Shown one piece after another: positions 46,409 to 54,923 of a stretch of 64,000 bases of DNA. The notes under the pieces are model-generated. The model made no database searches. It was not told the origin of the DNA and worked only from the letters and a program-made list of their open reading frames with translations. The DNA is taken from NCBI RefSeq assembly GCF_000420625.1, contig NZ_ATVH01000020.1, positions 106,577 to 170,576 on the forward strand, written 5' to 3'. The stretch comes from Fodinicurvata sediminis DSM 21159 (GTDB taxonomy: Bacteria > Pseudomonadota > Alphaproteobacteria > Kiloniellales > DSM-21159). How positions within the stretch are numbered: the first letter of the stretch is position 1; each line of letters opens with the position of its first letter. The position numbers were made by a program, and so were the translations under genes.

Positions 46409-47943
46409 ACCCTGCGGAGTGGCTGGCCCGCACGGCGCGCGCCCATCCCCGGGCGCCGGCCCTGTTCCACGGCGCGCGGCAGATTGCCGACTATGGCGCC
46501 TTCGCGCGGCAGAGCGCGGCCCTGGGCGCGGCGCTGCAGGCGCGCGGCATCGGCCCCGGCGACCGGGTGGCCGTGGTGCTGCCGAACTGTCCGGACTATC
46601 TGCCGATTCTCTATGGCATCTGGTACGCCGGGGCGACGGCGGTGCCCATAAATGCCAAGCTGCACGCCAAGGAGGTGGACTGGATCCTGGACAATGCCGG
46701 GGCCAGGCTGGTTTTCCTGTCCTCTGCCGGCGCGTTCCGCGCGGCGGGCGGCCTGACTGGCGCGCTGGAGGTGATCGAGGTGAGCGCCGCGGGCTTTGCG
46801 GCGCTCTACGATACGCCGCCGATGGACTGGCCCGTGCCCCTGCCGCCCGAGCAGACCGCCTGGATCTTCTATACCTCCGGCACCACGGGGCGGCCCAAGG
46901 GGGCGATGCTGACTGGCGGCAACCTGATGGCCATGTCGCTCAGCTATCAGCTGGACGTGGATGCGGTTCAGCCCGAGGACGCGATCGTCTATGCCACGCC
47001 CATGTCGCACGGCGCCGGTCTCTACAACTTCGTCCATGTGCTGCGCGGCGCGCGCCATGTCATTCCGGAAAGCGGCGGTTTCGATGCGGCCGAGGTCCTG
47101 GACCTGGCGCCGCGCATCGGCAACATCTCCATGTTTGCGGCCCCCACCGTGGTCAAGCGCCTGACCGAGGAGGCCCAGCGTCGGGGTGTAGACGGAGAAG
47201 GGATCAAGACCATCATCTATGGCGGCGGGCCCATGTACGTCGCCGATATTCAGCAGGCGCTGCAGGTCTTCGGGCCCCTTTTCGTGCAGATCTATGGCCA
47301 GGGCGAAAGCCCCATGTGCATCACGGCCCTGTCGCGCAGCGAAGTGGCCGACAGCGCCCATCCCGACTGGACGCGGCGCCTGGCCTCGGTTGGCCGGGCG
47401 CAGAGCGTGGTGGAGGTGCGCGTCGTGGACGACCAGGGGCGTGACCGGCCCGCCGGCGAAGTGGGCGAGGTGGTGGTGCGCGGCGCCTCGGTCATGCAGG
47501 GCTATCTGGACAATCCCGAGGCCAACGCCAAGTCCCTGCGCGACGGCTGGCTGTGGACCGGCGACCTGGGGCAGCTGGACGAACAGGGCTATCTGACCCT
47601 GCACGACCGCGCCAAGGACCTGGTGATCTCGGGCGGGACCAACATCTATCCGCGCGAGGTGGAAGAGGCCCTGCTGACCCACGCAGCGGTGCGGGAAGTG
47701 GCCGTGGTGGGCGCGCCCGACCCCGAGTGGGGCGAGATCGTCGTGGCCTTCGTCGTGGCCGCCGACGGCGCCTGGCCCGAGCCGTCCGCCCTGGACGCCG
47801 CCTGCAGCGCGGAGATCGCGCGTTTCAAGAAGCCCAAGAAGTACGTCTTTGTGGAAGAGCTGCCCAAGAACAACTACGGCAAGGTCCTGAAGACCGAACT
47901 GCGCGCGCAGCTTCAGGGCGCAGAAGAGAAGCAGGATGCCTGA
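46405..47943 (+). CDS. AMP-dependent acyl-CoA synthetase/ligase
   Basis: A 512-aa ANL-superfamily enzyme. The P-loop-like motif YTSGTTGRPKGAM starts at Y156. Further motifs are QIYGQGESPMC, DGWLWTGDLGQLDEQGYL and the C-terminal Lys motif KNNYGKVLKTEL. It activates a carboxylic acid as acyl-CoA, feeding the adjacent thiolase. The substrate cannot be deduced. Confidence 0.94.
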   Translation: MNPAEWLARTARAHPRAPALFHGARQIADYGAFARQSAALGAALQARGIGPGDRVAVVLPNCPDYLPILYGIWYAGATAVPINAKLHAKEVDWILDNAGARLVFLSSAGAFRAAGGLTGALEVIEVSAAGFAALYDTPPMDWPVPLPPEQTAWIFYTSGTTGRPKGAMLTGGNLMAMSLSYQLDVDAVQPEDAIVYATPMSHGAGLYNFVHVLRGARHVIPESGGFDAAEVLDLAPRIGNISMFAAPTVVKRLTEEAQRRGVDGEGIKTIIYGGGPMYVADIQQALQVFGPLFVQIYGQGESPMCITALSRSEVADSAHPDWTRRLASVGRAQSVVEVRVVDDQGRDRPAGEVGEVVVRGASVMQGYLDNPEANAKSLRDGWLWTGDLGQLDEQGYLTLHDRAKDLVISGGTNIYPREVEEALLTHAAVREVAVVGAPDPEWGEIVVAFVVAADGAWPEPSALDAACSAEIARFKKPKKYVFVEELPKNNYGKVLKTELRAQLQGAEEKQDA

Positions 47944-47968
47944 GGCGTGGGCTTGAAAGGTTGATCGC

Positions 47969-48262
47969 CTACGCCGTCTCCAGCGTCCGCGGTTTGATCT
48001 GCAGATCGATATCCAGGTCGGCGGCCGTGGCCATGTTGACGAGGGAGTCCAGCCCAAACTGTTCGATTTTCCCGCGCATGAGATCGGATACACGGGGCTG
48101 GGTCACGCCCAGCAACCTGGCGGCCTGGGACTGGGTGAGGCCAGTGCGGACAATATGATCCTTAATGGCCATCATCAGCGCCGATCGCAGCTTCATGTTC
48201 GCGGCCTGCTCCAGAGTGTCTTCGATGGCATCCCACACAGATGTGAAACGTTCGCTGTTCAT
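47969..48262 (-). CDS. XRE-family antitoxin-like regulator, copy 1
   Basis: A 97-aa protein with the HigA2-like pattern SVWDAIEDTLEQAANMKLRS followed by LTQSQAARLLGVTQPRVSDL. It is nearly identical to the gene at 49127-49420. Its normal partner would be a Gp49/RelE-type toxin, but none is adjacent. ATGA at its start overlaps the stop of a truncated AbiEii toxin frame, so it now sits on a rearrangement junction. Confidence 0.85.
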   Translation of the reverse strand: MNSERFTSVWDAIEDTLEQAANMKLRSALMMAIKDHIVRTGLTQSQAARLLGVTQPRVSDLMRGKIEQFGLDSLVNMATAADLDIDLQIKPRTLETA

Positions 48263-48384
48263 TTGTATACCTTTTCGAGGAGATAGGCTGGTTGGCTCGA
48301 ATGAGCGGCAGCGGTCTCCAGTGCTTTGCCCTGATCCTCGGCAGAGAGCTCGAAGATCGCCTTACCTATTGGCCCCGGTTTCAT
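48259..48384 (-). pseudogene. Truncated AbiEii toxin (N-terminal 41 codons)
   Basis: The frame from ATG 48384 reads MKPGPIGKAIFELSAEDQGK and then AAAHSSQPAYLLEKVYK before a stop. The N-terminus fits AbiEii partners of DUF6088 antitoxins, in which the equivalent of LLEK is followed by DxWV and the nucleotidyltransferase core. Here the gene ends right at that point and is joined to the XRE gene. It overlaps the end of the AbiEi gene, as a real toxin gene would. Confidence 0.7.
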
Positions 48385-48973
48385 TTGCGGCGGCTTCACT
48401 CACGGCCTTGGCCATCCAGGTGGGCAGCAGGGGGCGTGCCGACGTCAGGGCCTGCCACTCGGTTTCGGGCAGGGTTTTACGGAGCTTCGCGAAAGCCTGT
48501 CGCGCATGCCGTTCGCCCAGCCACGCGACCGCCCGAATGGCATCGCCGGCCGGCCGGCTTTTCAAGGCCATCTGCCAGTGCGGCACATGTCGGATCTCCA
48601 ACGTCTGGGCACCGAGGCTCAGGCGCTTTCCGCGCCCCGATGTGACGAAGCATTGCTGAACGGGGACCTGGCTGGTCAGGCCAAGGGCATTCGCAGCGGC
48701 CGCGCCATGCGCGGCGATGCTTTCGCCGCCTGTGGCGGCCAGGGCCTCGATGACCCTTTTGGCGGAGGGCGGGCGGGCTCCGAAGCGGCTTTTGACAGGG
48801 ACGACATAGGCGCCGCGGGCAATGCGCATCAAATGCCCGCTCCGAACTAGACGCGAGAGTGCCTGGTCCACTGCCGCCCGGCTGCCCAGGTGCAGCATGC
48901 CCCTGGCCGTGATGACGGTGCCCTCAGGTTGTTTCCTGGCTTCGTTCAGTATGTTTTCGGCTATCGATATCAT
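48362..48973 (-). CDS. AbiEi/DUF6088-family antitoxin
   Basis: A 203-aa product from M of MISIAENILNEARKQPEGTV (ATG 48973); the frame extends upstream to 49063 through an operator. The winged-helix part reads ITARGMLHLGSRAAVDQALS and RLVRSGHLMRIARGAYV. The C-terminal half (SAKRVIEALAATGGESIAAH) is the DUF6088/AbiEi domain. Its toxin partner is reduced to 41 codons, so this is an antitoxin left without a toxin. Confidence 0.82.
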   Translation of the reverse strand: MISIAENILNEARKQPEGTVITARGMLHLGSRAAVDQALSRLVRSGHLMRIARGAYVVPVKSRFGARPPSAKRVIEALAATGGESIAAHGAAAANALGLTSQVPVQQCFVTSGRGKRLSLGAQTLEIRHVPHWQMALKSRPAGDAIRAVAWLGERHARQAFAKLRKTLPETEWQALTSARPLLPTWMAKAVSEAAANETGANR

Positions 48974-48986
48974 GGTCGTTTCTACA

Positions 48987-49018
48987 GTTGTCAGAAACAT
49001 ATTAAATTTTCTGACAAC
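48987..49018. promoter_or_regulatory. Operator palindrome upstream of the DUF6088 AbiEi
   Basis: GTTGTCAGAAA (48987-48997) and TTTCTGACAAC (49008-49018) form perfect 11-bp arms around a 10-bp AT-rich centre, 14 bp before the gene start. Probably the autoregulation site. Confidence 0.65.
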
Positions 49019-49126
49019 ATACAAGCAGCTGGACGATTGCGCGCTGATCGTGGCGCGCTTCATCGCGTGTCAGCGCCCTGTCCAGACCGTGTGCAAAGCA
49101 AATGAGTGAGGCAACTGGCCGGTGGC

Positions 49127-49420
49127 TTACGCCGTCTCCAGCGTCCGCGGTTTGATCTGCAAATCGATCTCCAGGTCGGCGGCCGTGGCCATGTTGACGA
49201 GGGACTCCAGCCCGAACGGCTCGCTCTTCCCGCGCATGAGGTCCGACACACGTGATTGGGTCACGCCCAGCAGCCTGGCGGCCTGGGATTGGGTGAGGTC
49301 CGCGCGGACAATGTGATCCTTGATTGCCATCATCAGCGTCGATCGCAGCTTCATGTTTGCGGCCTGCTCCGGGGTATCCTCGATGGCATCCCACACAGAC
49401 GTGAAGTGTTCGCTGTTCAT
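49127..49420 (-). CDS. XRE-family antitoxin-like regulator, copy 2
   Basis: A 97-aa paralogue of the protein encoded at 47969-48262, differing at about ten positions (for example S-R versus P-R in GVTQSRVSDLMRGK). The AAGGTATAGAG upstream resembles the leader of copy 1. No toxin is adjacent. The two copies form a direct repeat around the AbiEi gene and the truncated toxin. Confidence 0.85.
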   Translation of the reverse strand: MNSEHFTSVWDAIEDTPEQAANMKLRSTLMMAIKDHIVRADLTQSQAARLLGVTQSRVSDLMRGKSEPFGLESLVNMATAADLEIDLQIKPRTLETA

Positions 49421-49558
49421 CTCTATACCTTACTATGGAGCTAGACAGACTGGGCTGATTATTCCTTGCTATCCAACTTGGCAGGTTCTGGCGAGCTGCC
49501 TTTGTCCACTGCTGACCATGGCTTCGCGCAAGATGCTATCGACTGTCGTGCCTGATAG

Positions 49559-49630
49559 TTACAGAGGGTCATCCAGCGTTCCCACCAGATGCGCGGAGTC
49601 CACATGACCTAGGACCAGGATACCCGAAAG
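49559..49630 (-). pseudogene. Short fossil of an M20 peptidase gene
   Basis: Minus-strand codons read GILVLGHVDSAHLVGTLDDP, then L and a stop. The M20 peptidase encoded at 43955-45100 has GILILGHVDTVHPEGTLDGP at its zinc site. The nucleotide sequences are also alignable. Only about 22 codons remain. The rest of 49421-49638 shows no gene. Confidence 0.7.
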
Positions 49631-49638
49631 GTATGTGT

Positions 49639-50655
49639 CTAACTAAATGTTTTGTTACTAAGCTCCTCAGCAATAGCTTCAATGTCGCTGAATTTGTCTA
49701 GATCAATATTGAAGTCCTTGACGAGGTTGAAGTATCGATGTCCAAGCATGCCGCCAGAGGATGCCTTATTTAAATTTGCTTCAAAGAAGCTTTCCACAAC
49801 ATAGAATCTGTGTGGCTCTTGGGCAAAATCAGGATAGTAGTATGCTGCTCCGTCAATGGCGGCTTCGATTCTATAATGATCCTCGTCTTTTAATTCTCCA
49901 AATTCGTCATTTAGGACTTCGAGTCCTTTTCCGCCTCTTTGGCATATAGCAACTGCCTTGATTCTCCCTATGTGCGTTATGCACTTGTCCTTATAAGTCC
50001 CGATCAAGTGGGCTTGTGCCCATTTTGGGTTGCGAGATGCGGGTTCATAATAAACGCCATGTGTTATGTTCTCATGCCATGAGGTGCCGCAGAGAAAGGC
50101 GACCAGCTTTTCGTGTTGATCCGGCAGCAGGCCTTCATTGGCAATGAATGAGTGATAATCATTGAGAATATCTTCTAGTTCAGGTTCATCTTCACAGACT
50201 TCCTGAAGCCCGGACAGCAGTTCAGCGAAGGAAACAACGCTGAACTGGATTCCAAACTCTGCGGCGTTCGATTGAACACGCTTCAGAATTTCTTCAGGAA
50301 GCGCTTCCGGAGCCAATCCGACCAGAAAGGCAGAACCCTTCTTATGGCTATGCTCGTGTATCGATAGAAGGTGCGCGTCTAGCTGCTGTTCTGAGAGAGG
50401 ACAATCAAGCTTGGCCTCCACGTATATATGGAAACTTGCCTGCTCAATAACGCAGTCAGGTACGCTGTATGCAGCCCTTCTCTGTTGCGTAAATCGCGGC
50501 CCTACCTCGATGACCTCCTCGCCAACCATTGAATTGAGAATCTGCTCAAGCTTGAAGGGGGAAAGACGATATACGTGCCGAAGCATCAGCAGAGTATTAT
50601 TGGTGACGTGATTTTCTCGTTGTGAGTAGGTCTGGAAATGGTTGATATCTGTCAT
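49639..50655 (-). CDS. PD-(D/E)XK-like protein, possible defence nuclease
   Basis: A 338-aa protein, AT-richer than the core genes. The segment VPDCVIEQASFHIYVEAKLD has the spacing of a PD-(D/E)XK centre (D67, E80, K82). It is followed by LDAHLLSIHEHSHKKGSAFLVG, as in predicted restriction-like enzymes. The C-terminal half (about 190-330; WHENITHGVYYEPASRNPKW) is unrecognised. It is on the same strand as, and downstream of, the methyltransferase-HNH and RT genes. Confidence 0.6.
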   Translation of the reverse strand: MTDINHFQTYSQRENHVTNNTLLMLRHVYRLSPFKLEQILNSMVGEEVIEVGPRFTQQRRAAYSVPDCVIEQASFHIYVEAKLDCPLSEQQLDAHLLSIHEHSHKKGSAFLVGLAPEALPEEILKRVQSNAAEFGIQFSVVSFAELLSGLQEVCEDEPELEDILNDYHSFIANEGLLPDQHEKLVAFLCGTSWHENITHGVYYEPASRNPKWAQAHLIGTYKDKCITHIGRIKAVAICQRGGKGLEVLNDEFGELKDEDHYRIEAAIDGAAYYYPDFAQEPHRFYVVESFFEANLNKASSGGMLGHRYFNLVKDFNIDLDKFSDIEAIAEELSNKTFS

Positions 50656-50748
50656 TTGAGGATGCCCCTTCTGGAGTGCTTATCGAAGGCAGTTAAAAAG
50701 TGGAATTGATTGGCTATTCAATGGATAGGGTCACAACGGTTAAATCGA

Positions 50749-52467
50749 TCACCACTCCTTGATCTGCTGGTCTGCCTTCAAGGCAAGTCGTTTGGCGCTG
50801 AGGCCGGAGAAGACTGTTCCAGGGTCATTCCCAGGATCATCTACCGGCAGGGATGAGGAGGCCTCGGTGAAAAAGCGCGTGGAAGTGGCTTCGCCGCTGT
50901 CGATATAGGCCTGCTGCCACCAGTCGATGATCGTGTCGCTTGCCTGTGCAAGGCGCTCTGCTGCCGGCAGTTTCTCGCGCTTCTGGTTCTGGTTCACCTT
51001 TCTGTCCGAGGGCATGAGGTTCCAGAGGTCCTCGCAGGGCCAGGCCGACCAGGGCAGGCAGTGGTCGATGTCCAGAGACCTGGCCGACAGGCGCTTGCCA
51101 CTCCACACGCAGTAAAGCCGGTTCTGCTCCAGCAGGGGTGCGGCAAGCCTCCGGGCATAGGCAACATTGCGCTCAGGGTCCGACCAGCGCAGGGCCTGAG
51201 CCAGGGTGTCGCGATCCAGCTGGCGTTCCTGCCGTTCGGCATAGGTGAACATCAATCGTTCCCATTCGTTGACGAGGGCCGGTTCGATCCAGGCATCATA
51301 ACGGGCCAGCGCCCGCCAGAGATGCAGGGGCACCTGGATTTCTCCGAACTGCCGAAGATAGCTTTCCTCCAGGCGTAGCGTTTGCGGGGCGCTGCCGACG
51401 CGTCCGCGCCTTGCGACCAGAATGGGCCTGTCGGAGTCCGGCCAGGTCATGTAGTGCGCTGGCATCTGCTGGATCGTGGCGCTGGCTTCTTTCAGCGCCT
51501 GATGAAGTGCACTTGCCGTCGCCCCTGTGAATGTTGCGCCGGGGCGCAGGTCCAGGGGCGAAAGGTGACAGATGGCCTGATAGCCTTGCTTGGCAAACCC
51601 CAGCGCCTGTGTGCTGGCTCTGTTAAGGGGGGATTGGGGCAGGTCATTGTCGAGCAGCGGCTTGTAGAGTCTGAGCCAGATGAGTGCGATCAGCCCCAGC
51701 GGAACCGACACGGCCTCGTCACCGGCACTGCGGGCCATGCCCTGGGCACTGTCGGCGGCCCGCGCGACCGAACGCAACAGGCCCAGCTTGTAAGTGGCGG
51801 TCTTCAGATCGTTCAGGATGACGTGACGCAGTAGGGGTAGGGCGCCGGTGCCGTCATCGGGCAGCCGTAGCGCCATCTGGGTCCAGGTGATCTCACTGCG
51901 GCCCTGTCCGTCCGGGGCCGATTCCTCGTGTACCACCATAGCGCCATGGCTCTTGGCTAGGCGGTTAATCTCCTCGGCCGAGACCGGGTGCATCTGGCGT
52001 TCAGGTTCTGCTGGGCCATGCCGCAGGGTCAGGGCCAAGGTACCGCCAGGGCGCAGTAGGCCGAGCAGCTTGCGGAGGGCACGCTGGCGTTCATTCGGAG
52101 GAACATGCATCCAGACGGCGGAGAGCAGGATGAAATCGAAGGTCAAGCCGAGACGATAGACTGCATCAAGGCCAGGCAGGTAAGAGTCCACCCAGTGGAT
52201 AAGTGCCTCCGGATGCAGGCGTTGCGCTTCGGCGCGCATGTCAGCCGAAGGCTCCGCTGCAACCACTTCATGGCCCAGGCCAGCCAGCCAGGCAGCGTCC
52301 CTGCCGGAGCCTGCGCCAACATCCAGGATGGTCCCTGGGGTTTTGGGCAGCAGGTCACTCAGACCAGTATGCAATAGCTCTGGCTGCAGGGCTTCGTAAC
52401 GTGCGGTAAGATCCAACGCTGTACTGCCTTCGTAGTTTCGCCAAGCCTGATCTCCCTGTTCACCCAA
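50749..52467 (-). CDS. SAM methyltransferase fused to HNH endonuclease domain
   Basis: A 572-aa two-domain protein. The N-terminal class I methyltransferase has motif I LDVGAGSGRDAAWLAGLGHE (D49 in LDVG) and a later LLSAVWMHVPPNERQRALRK. The C-terminal HNH domain has CVWSGKRL, the DIDHCLPWSAWP centre (H469) and LWNLMPSDRKVNQNQK. The middle (about 220-430) is helical and unrecognised. Fusion of a modifying and a cutting domain in one chain suggests a restriction or defence role, but the methylation target (DNA, RNA or small molecule) is unknown. Confidence 0.75.
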   Translation of the reverse strand: MGEQGDQAWRNYEGSTALDLTARYEALQPELLHTGLSDLLPKTPGTILDVGAGSGRDAAWLAGLGHEVVAAEPSADMRAEAQRLHPEALIHWVDSYLPGLDAVYRLGLTFDFILLSAVWMHVPPNERQRALRKLLGLLRPGGTLALTLRHGPAEPERQMHPVSAEEINRLAKSHGAMVVHEESAPDGQGRSEITWTQMALRLPDDGTGALPLLRHVILNDLKTATYKLGLLRSVARAADSAQGMARSAGDEAVSVPLGLIALIWLRLYKPLLDNDLPQSPLNRASTQALGFAKQGYQAICHLSPLDLRPGATFTGATASALHQALKEASATIQQMPAHYMTWPDSDRPILVARRGRVGSAPQTLRLEESYLRQFGEIQVPLHLWRALARYDAWIEPALVNEWERLMFTYAERQERQLDRDTLAQALRWSDPERNVAYARRLAAPLLEQNRLYCVWSGKRLSARSLDIDHCLPWSAWPCEDLWNLMPSDRKVNQNQKREKLPAAERLAQASDTIIDWWQQAYIDSGEATSTRFFTEASSSLPVDDPGNDPGTVFSGLSAKRLALKADQQIKEW

Positions 52468-52530
52468 GAATTAATTATCCTTAAATTTCTAGAATAAAAA
52501 TAGAAAAAAATTACTATGTATTAGTATAAA

Positions 52531-54180
52531 TTATATATACCTATCATCTTTTGTTTGTTTAAATACATGGTATTTATATTTACTATACCTCCTACCTACT
52601 ACATCTATTCTTCCAGCAGTAAATATTTCATTATCTAAAAATGTAACATTATTATTAAGCATTTTACTAAATACAGGATCATATTTAACGCTTTGAATCA
52701 ATTTTTGATCTGATGTCCATTTTCGTCTTACGGATTCATAAAATGGCAACCAGTACTCGCTATATAAGCCATTCTTCCTTAGCTCTTTCCTCCATTTCCA
52801 TTTTGATAGTGGTATGTCTAATACATGGTTCTCTCTTAATAACCCAAAAATAGTAAAAATTATTGGATCAGGCATAACATCGTAATAATTTATATCAATA
52901 TCTCGAATCTTAATGTTTAGGGATCCGCTTACAAATAGAACCCAACTGATTTCAAAATCCTTTGATTGATCAAAATATTGATGAAGATGGTAAATAATCC
53001 AACTTCTAATCTTCTCTACGTGTCTATCGTTTGAGAGGCATATATCTTTATTATTTATAATAAATTCAGCTACATGATTAGTACAAGATGGATAATCGCG
53101 TGAAAGCCGTAATAACCCATCTATTATTATAAAAAAATTATTATGAAAATTATTTAATTTTGATAATCTCCTACACGCCCAGTGTGCTGGTGCACCAGTA
53201 TTGTATTTTTCACAAAGAAAAAGTGTTTTATCTATTAAATGAAGAATTTCTTTTTCTTGATAAAATATATTATTAGATACATTGATTAGATCAAACTCTA
53301 ATTCCCACTCATCTCTATACAAAAATTTTGATTCTGTTATATAAGTTTTATCTTCATTTAATTGTAAGTTATAATCCCATAAAGATTTTCGTAAATTAGT
53401 TAAAGCATTTTCAGCGCTATCTTTATCATTAAAACCAATTAAAAAATCATCTACTAGTCTAATAATGTTTTTATTATTAGCATATTCTATGAAATTTTTA
53501 TCATTCTCAACTCCATTCATTAGTATTTCTGCGATTATACGTGATAAATCAGGTCCTACAGGTATTCCAAAAGTTTCTCGTGATTGACATAATTGAAGTC
53601 CATTATCTATTTCGCTGGACCAATGCTTTTTTAGTCTTCTATCATTATTGCATAAATAGTTTTTTACTTTTTCTTTGCCTATGACAGCCCAGGGTATAGA
53701 GTGGGTATATGCTGTATAGAAGAATCTAGATATGTCTGCTTTTAATATGTATTTGTACTCAGAATATATTTCATTCTTCCTATTCTTCCATCCTTTAAAA
53801 TCAAGTCCTTTAAAGGCCTTATTATTATTTATATCTTCTTCAAATATATAAAATGATGTATTATTCTTTTTTATTAATTCTTTAATATTTTTTCTGTTTT
53901 CCGTAACAACTATGGATAAATTTAATTGAGAGAGAGGGTGAACTAAAGCTAAGTTTCTTCTACCGTAATTAGGCTTTGGTGATGTAAATGTATTATATTT
54001 TGTAACTTTCTTAAGTAACGATTTTCTATTCTTCTTTAAATACTTAAAGTTATTTTTGCAATAATCAGAAAAATATTTTGTTGTGATTATTGGAGGTATT
54101 TCAGAGGGTAGATAGCCACTCCTTATTAGAGCATAAAGAAAATTTGCTTGGGGTGATGATCGACGCGATGACATTTTCAA
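52531..54180 (-). CDS. Reverse transcriptase of defence (DRT/Abi/UG) type
   Basis: A 549-aa RT with an extreme AT bias compared with all neighbours, so it was acquired recently. The RT palm is seen in YILKADISRFFYTAYTHSIP, the ETFGIPVGPDLSRIIAEIL motif and the catalytic RLVDDFLIGF (D244, D245; xVDD instead of YxDD). The region after about residue 330 is a long helical extension, as in unknown-group and Abi RTs. No maturase/HNH of group II introns and no retron msr-msd signature were seen. The exact DRT class was not assigned. Only about 100 bp of AT-rich leader precedes it. Confidence 0.85.
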   Translation of the reverse strand: MKMSSRRSSPQANFLYALIRSGYLPSEIPPIITTKYFSDYCKNNFKYLKKNRKSLLKKVTKYNTFTSPKPNYGRRNLALVHPLSQLNLSIVVTENRKNIKELIKKNNTSFYIFEEDINNNKAFKGLDFKGWKNRKNEIYSEYKYILKADISRFFYTAYTHSIPWAVIGKEKVKNYLCNNDRRLKKHWSSEIDNGLQLCQSRETFGIPVGPDLSRIIAEILMNGVENDKNFIEYANNKNIIRLVDDFLIGFNDKDSAENALTNLRKSLWDYNLQLNEDKTYITESKFLYRDEWELEFDLINVSNNIFYQEKEILHLIDKTLFLCEKYNTGAPAHWACRRLSKLNNFHNNFFIIIDGLLRLSRDYPSCTNHVAEFIINNKDICLSNDRHVEKIRSWIIYHLHQYFDQSKDFEISWVLFVSGSLNIKIRDIDINYYDVMPDPIIFTIFGLLRENHVLDIPLSKWKWRKELRKNGLYSEYWLPFYESVRRKWTSDQKLIQSVKYDPVFSKMLNNNVTFLDNEIFTAGRIDVVGRRYSKYKYHVFKQTKDDRYI

Positions 54181-54278
54181 CCGATTCGCAAATATTTACT
54201 CGATTCTCGGCATCATACGAATAACCACCCAAGGCTGTAAATGGTAAACGCGACAATTTTAGCTTAGTTGGATTGCCC

Positions 54279-54309
54279 TTGACAGCCGGGGCATGTTCCG
54301 GTTATGTTC
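54279..54309 (+). promoter_or_regulatory. Head-cluster promoter overlapped by a LexA-type box
   Basis: TTGACA (54279-54284), 17 bp, TTATGT (54302-54307). Overlapping the -10 is a perfect GTTC-N7-GTTC (54295-54309), the LexA recognition sequence of alphaproteobacteria. LexA bound here would block the promoter. Confidence 0.75.
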
Positions 54310-54336
54310 ACGCATCATCGAAAAGTTTGAGCGGAA

Positions 54337-54365
54337 CCCGCGGCCCCTGGGGCGGCGGGTTTTTT
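54337..54365 (+). terminator. Intrinsic terminator in the TerS leader
   Basis: A GC-rich stem with CCCGC/GCGGG and GCCCC/GGGGC blocks (54337-54359) followed by TTTTTT. It lies about 23 bp downstream of the expected transcription start and only 15 bp before the TerS start codon, so transcription into the head genes must pass it. Confidence 0.85.
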
Positions 54366-54380
54366 CGTGGGGAAAGGCCG

Positions 54381-54923
54381 ATGGCTGCGGACGGGGAAGA
54401 TGAAGTCGAGGACTGGCGCGAGCGGCTCTGTCGCCGGCTGGCGGCGGGGGAGGTGCTGGGGCAGCTCTGCGGGCGGCGTGGCATTCCCGAGCGCGGGGCG
54501 GTGCTGGCCGCGCTGGCGGGTGAGCCGGAGTTGGCGCGGCGCTTCGCCCTGGCCCTGCAGCTTCAGCGCCAGCAGTGGGCCGAGGAGATCCTGGAGATTG
54601 CGGACGGCAGCGAGCCGGCGGACCCGGAGGGCGACGGGCGCCTGGCGCTGAGCCATGCCCGCCTGCGCATGGAGGCGCGGCGCTGGGTGCAGGAGATGAC
54701 GCGCCGGGCGGCGGCCTTGCCTGCTGAGGGTGCGGCGTCGGACGGTTCTGGAAAGAGGAACGTTGCGGGAGATACAGCGGATGGGGGCGCCGAACGGGCG
54801 GAGGCCCTGCTGACCGCGGCCCAGCTGGACCGCTCCGAGCGGGCCTTTCTGCGCCGCCTGCTGAACAAGCGGCTGGCCCGGAACGAACGGCGCCCCACAA
54901 AAGAACGACGCCCCGGGGTGTGA
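54381..54923 (+). CDS. Phage terminase small subunit-like protein
   Basis: A 180-aa DNA-packaging recognition subunit. The N-terminal HTH-like part WRERLCRRLAAGEVLGQLCG followed by GIPERGAVLAALAGEPELAR has the usual small-terminase spacing, then EILEIADGSEPADPEG and RLRMEARRWVQEM. The C-terminal tail is basic. GGGGAAAGG precedes ATG 54381. It stands where gene 1 of RcGTA-like clusters stands, but its partner TerL is displaced by nirK. Confidence 0.75.
   Translation: MAADGEDEVEDWRERLCRRLAAGEVLGQLCGRRGIPERGAVLAALAGEPELARRFALALQLQRQQWAEEILEIADGSEPADPEGDGRLALSHARLRMEARRWVQEMTRRAAALPAEGAASDGSGKRNVAGDTADGGAERAEALLTAAQLDRSERAFLRRLLNKRLARNERRPTKERRPGV

Noticed and set aside
52468..54278. Retron or group II intron
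   Set aside because: No msr-msd-like paired repeats, no intron domain V hairpin and no maturase/HNH region were seen around the RT.
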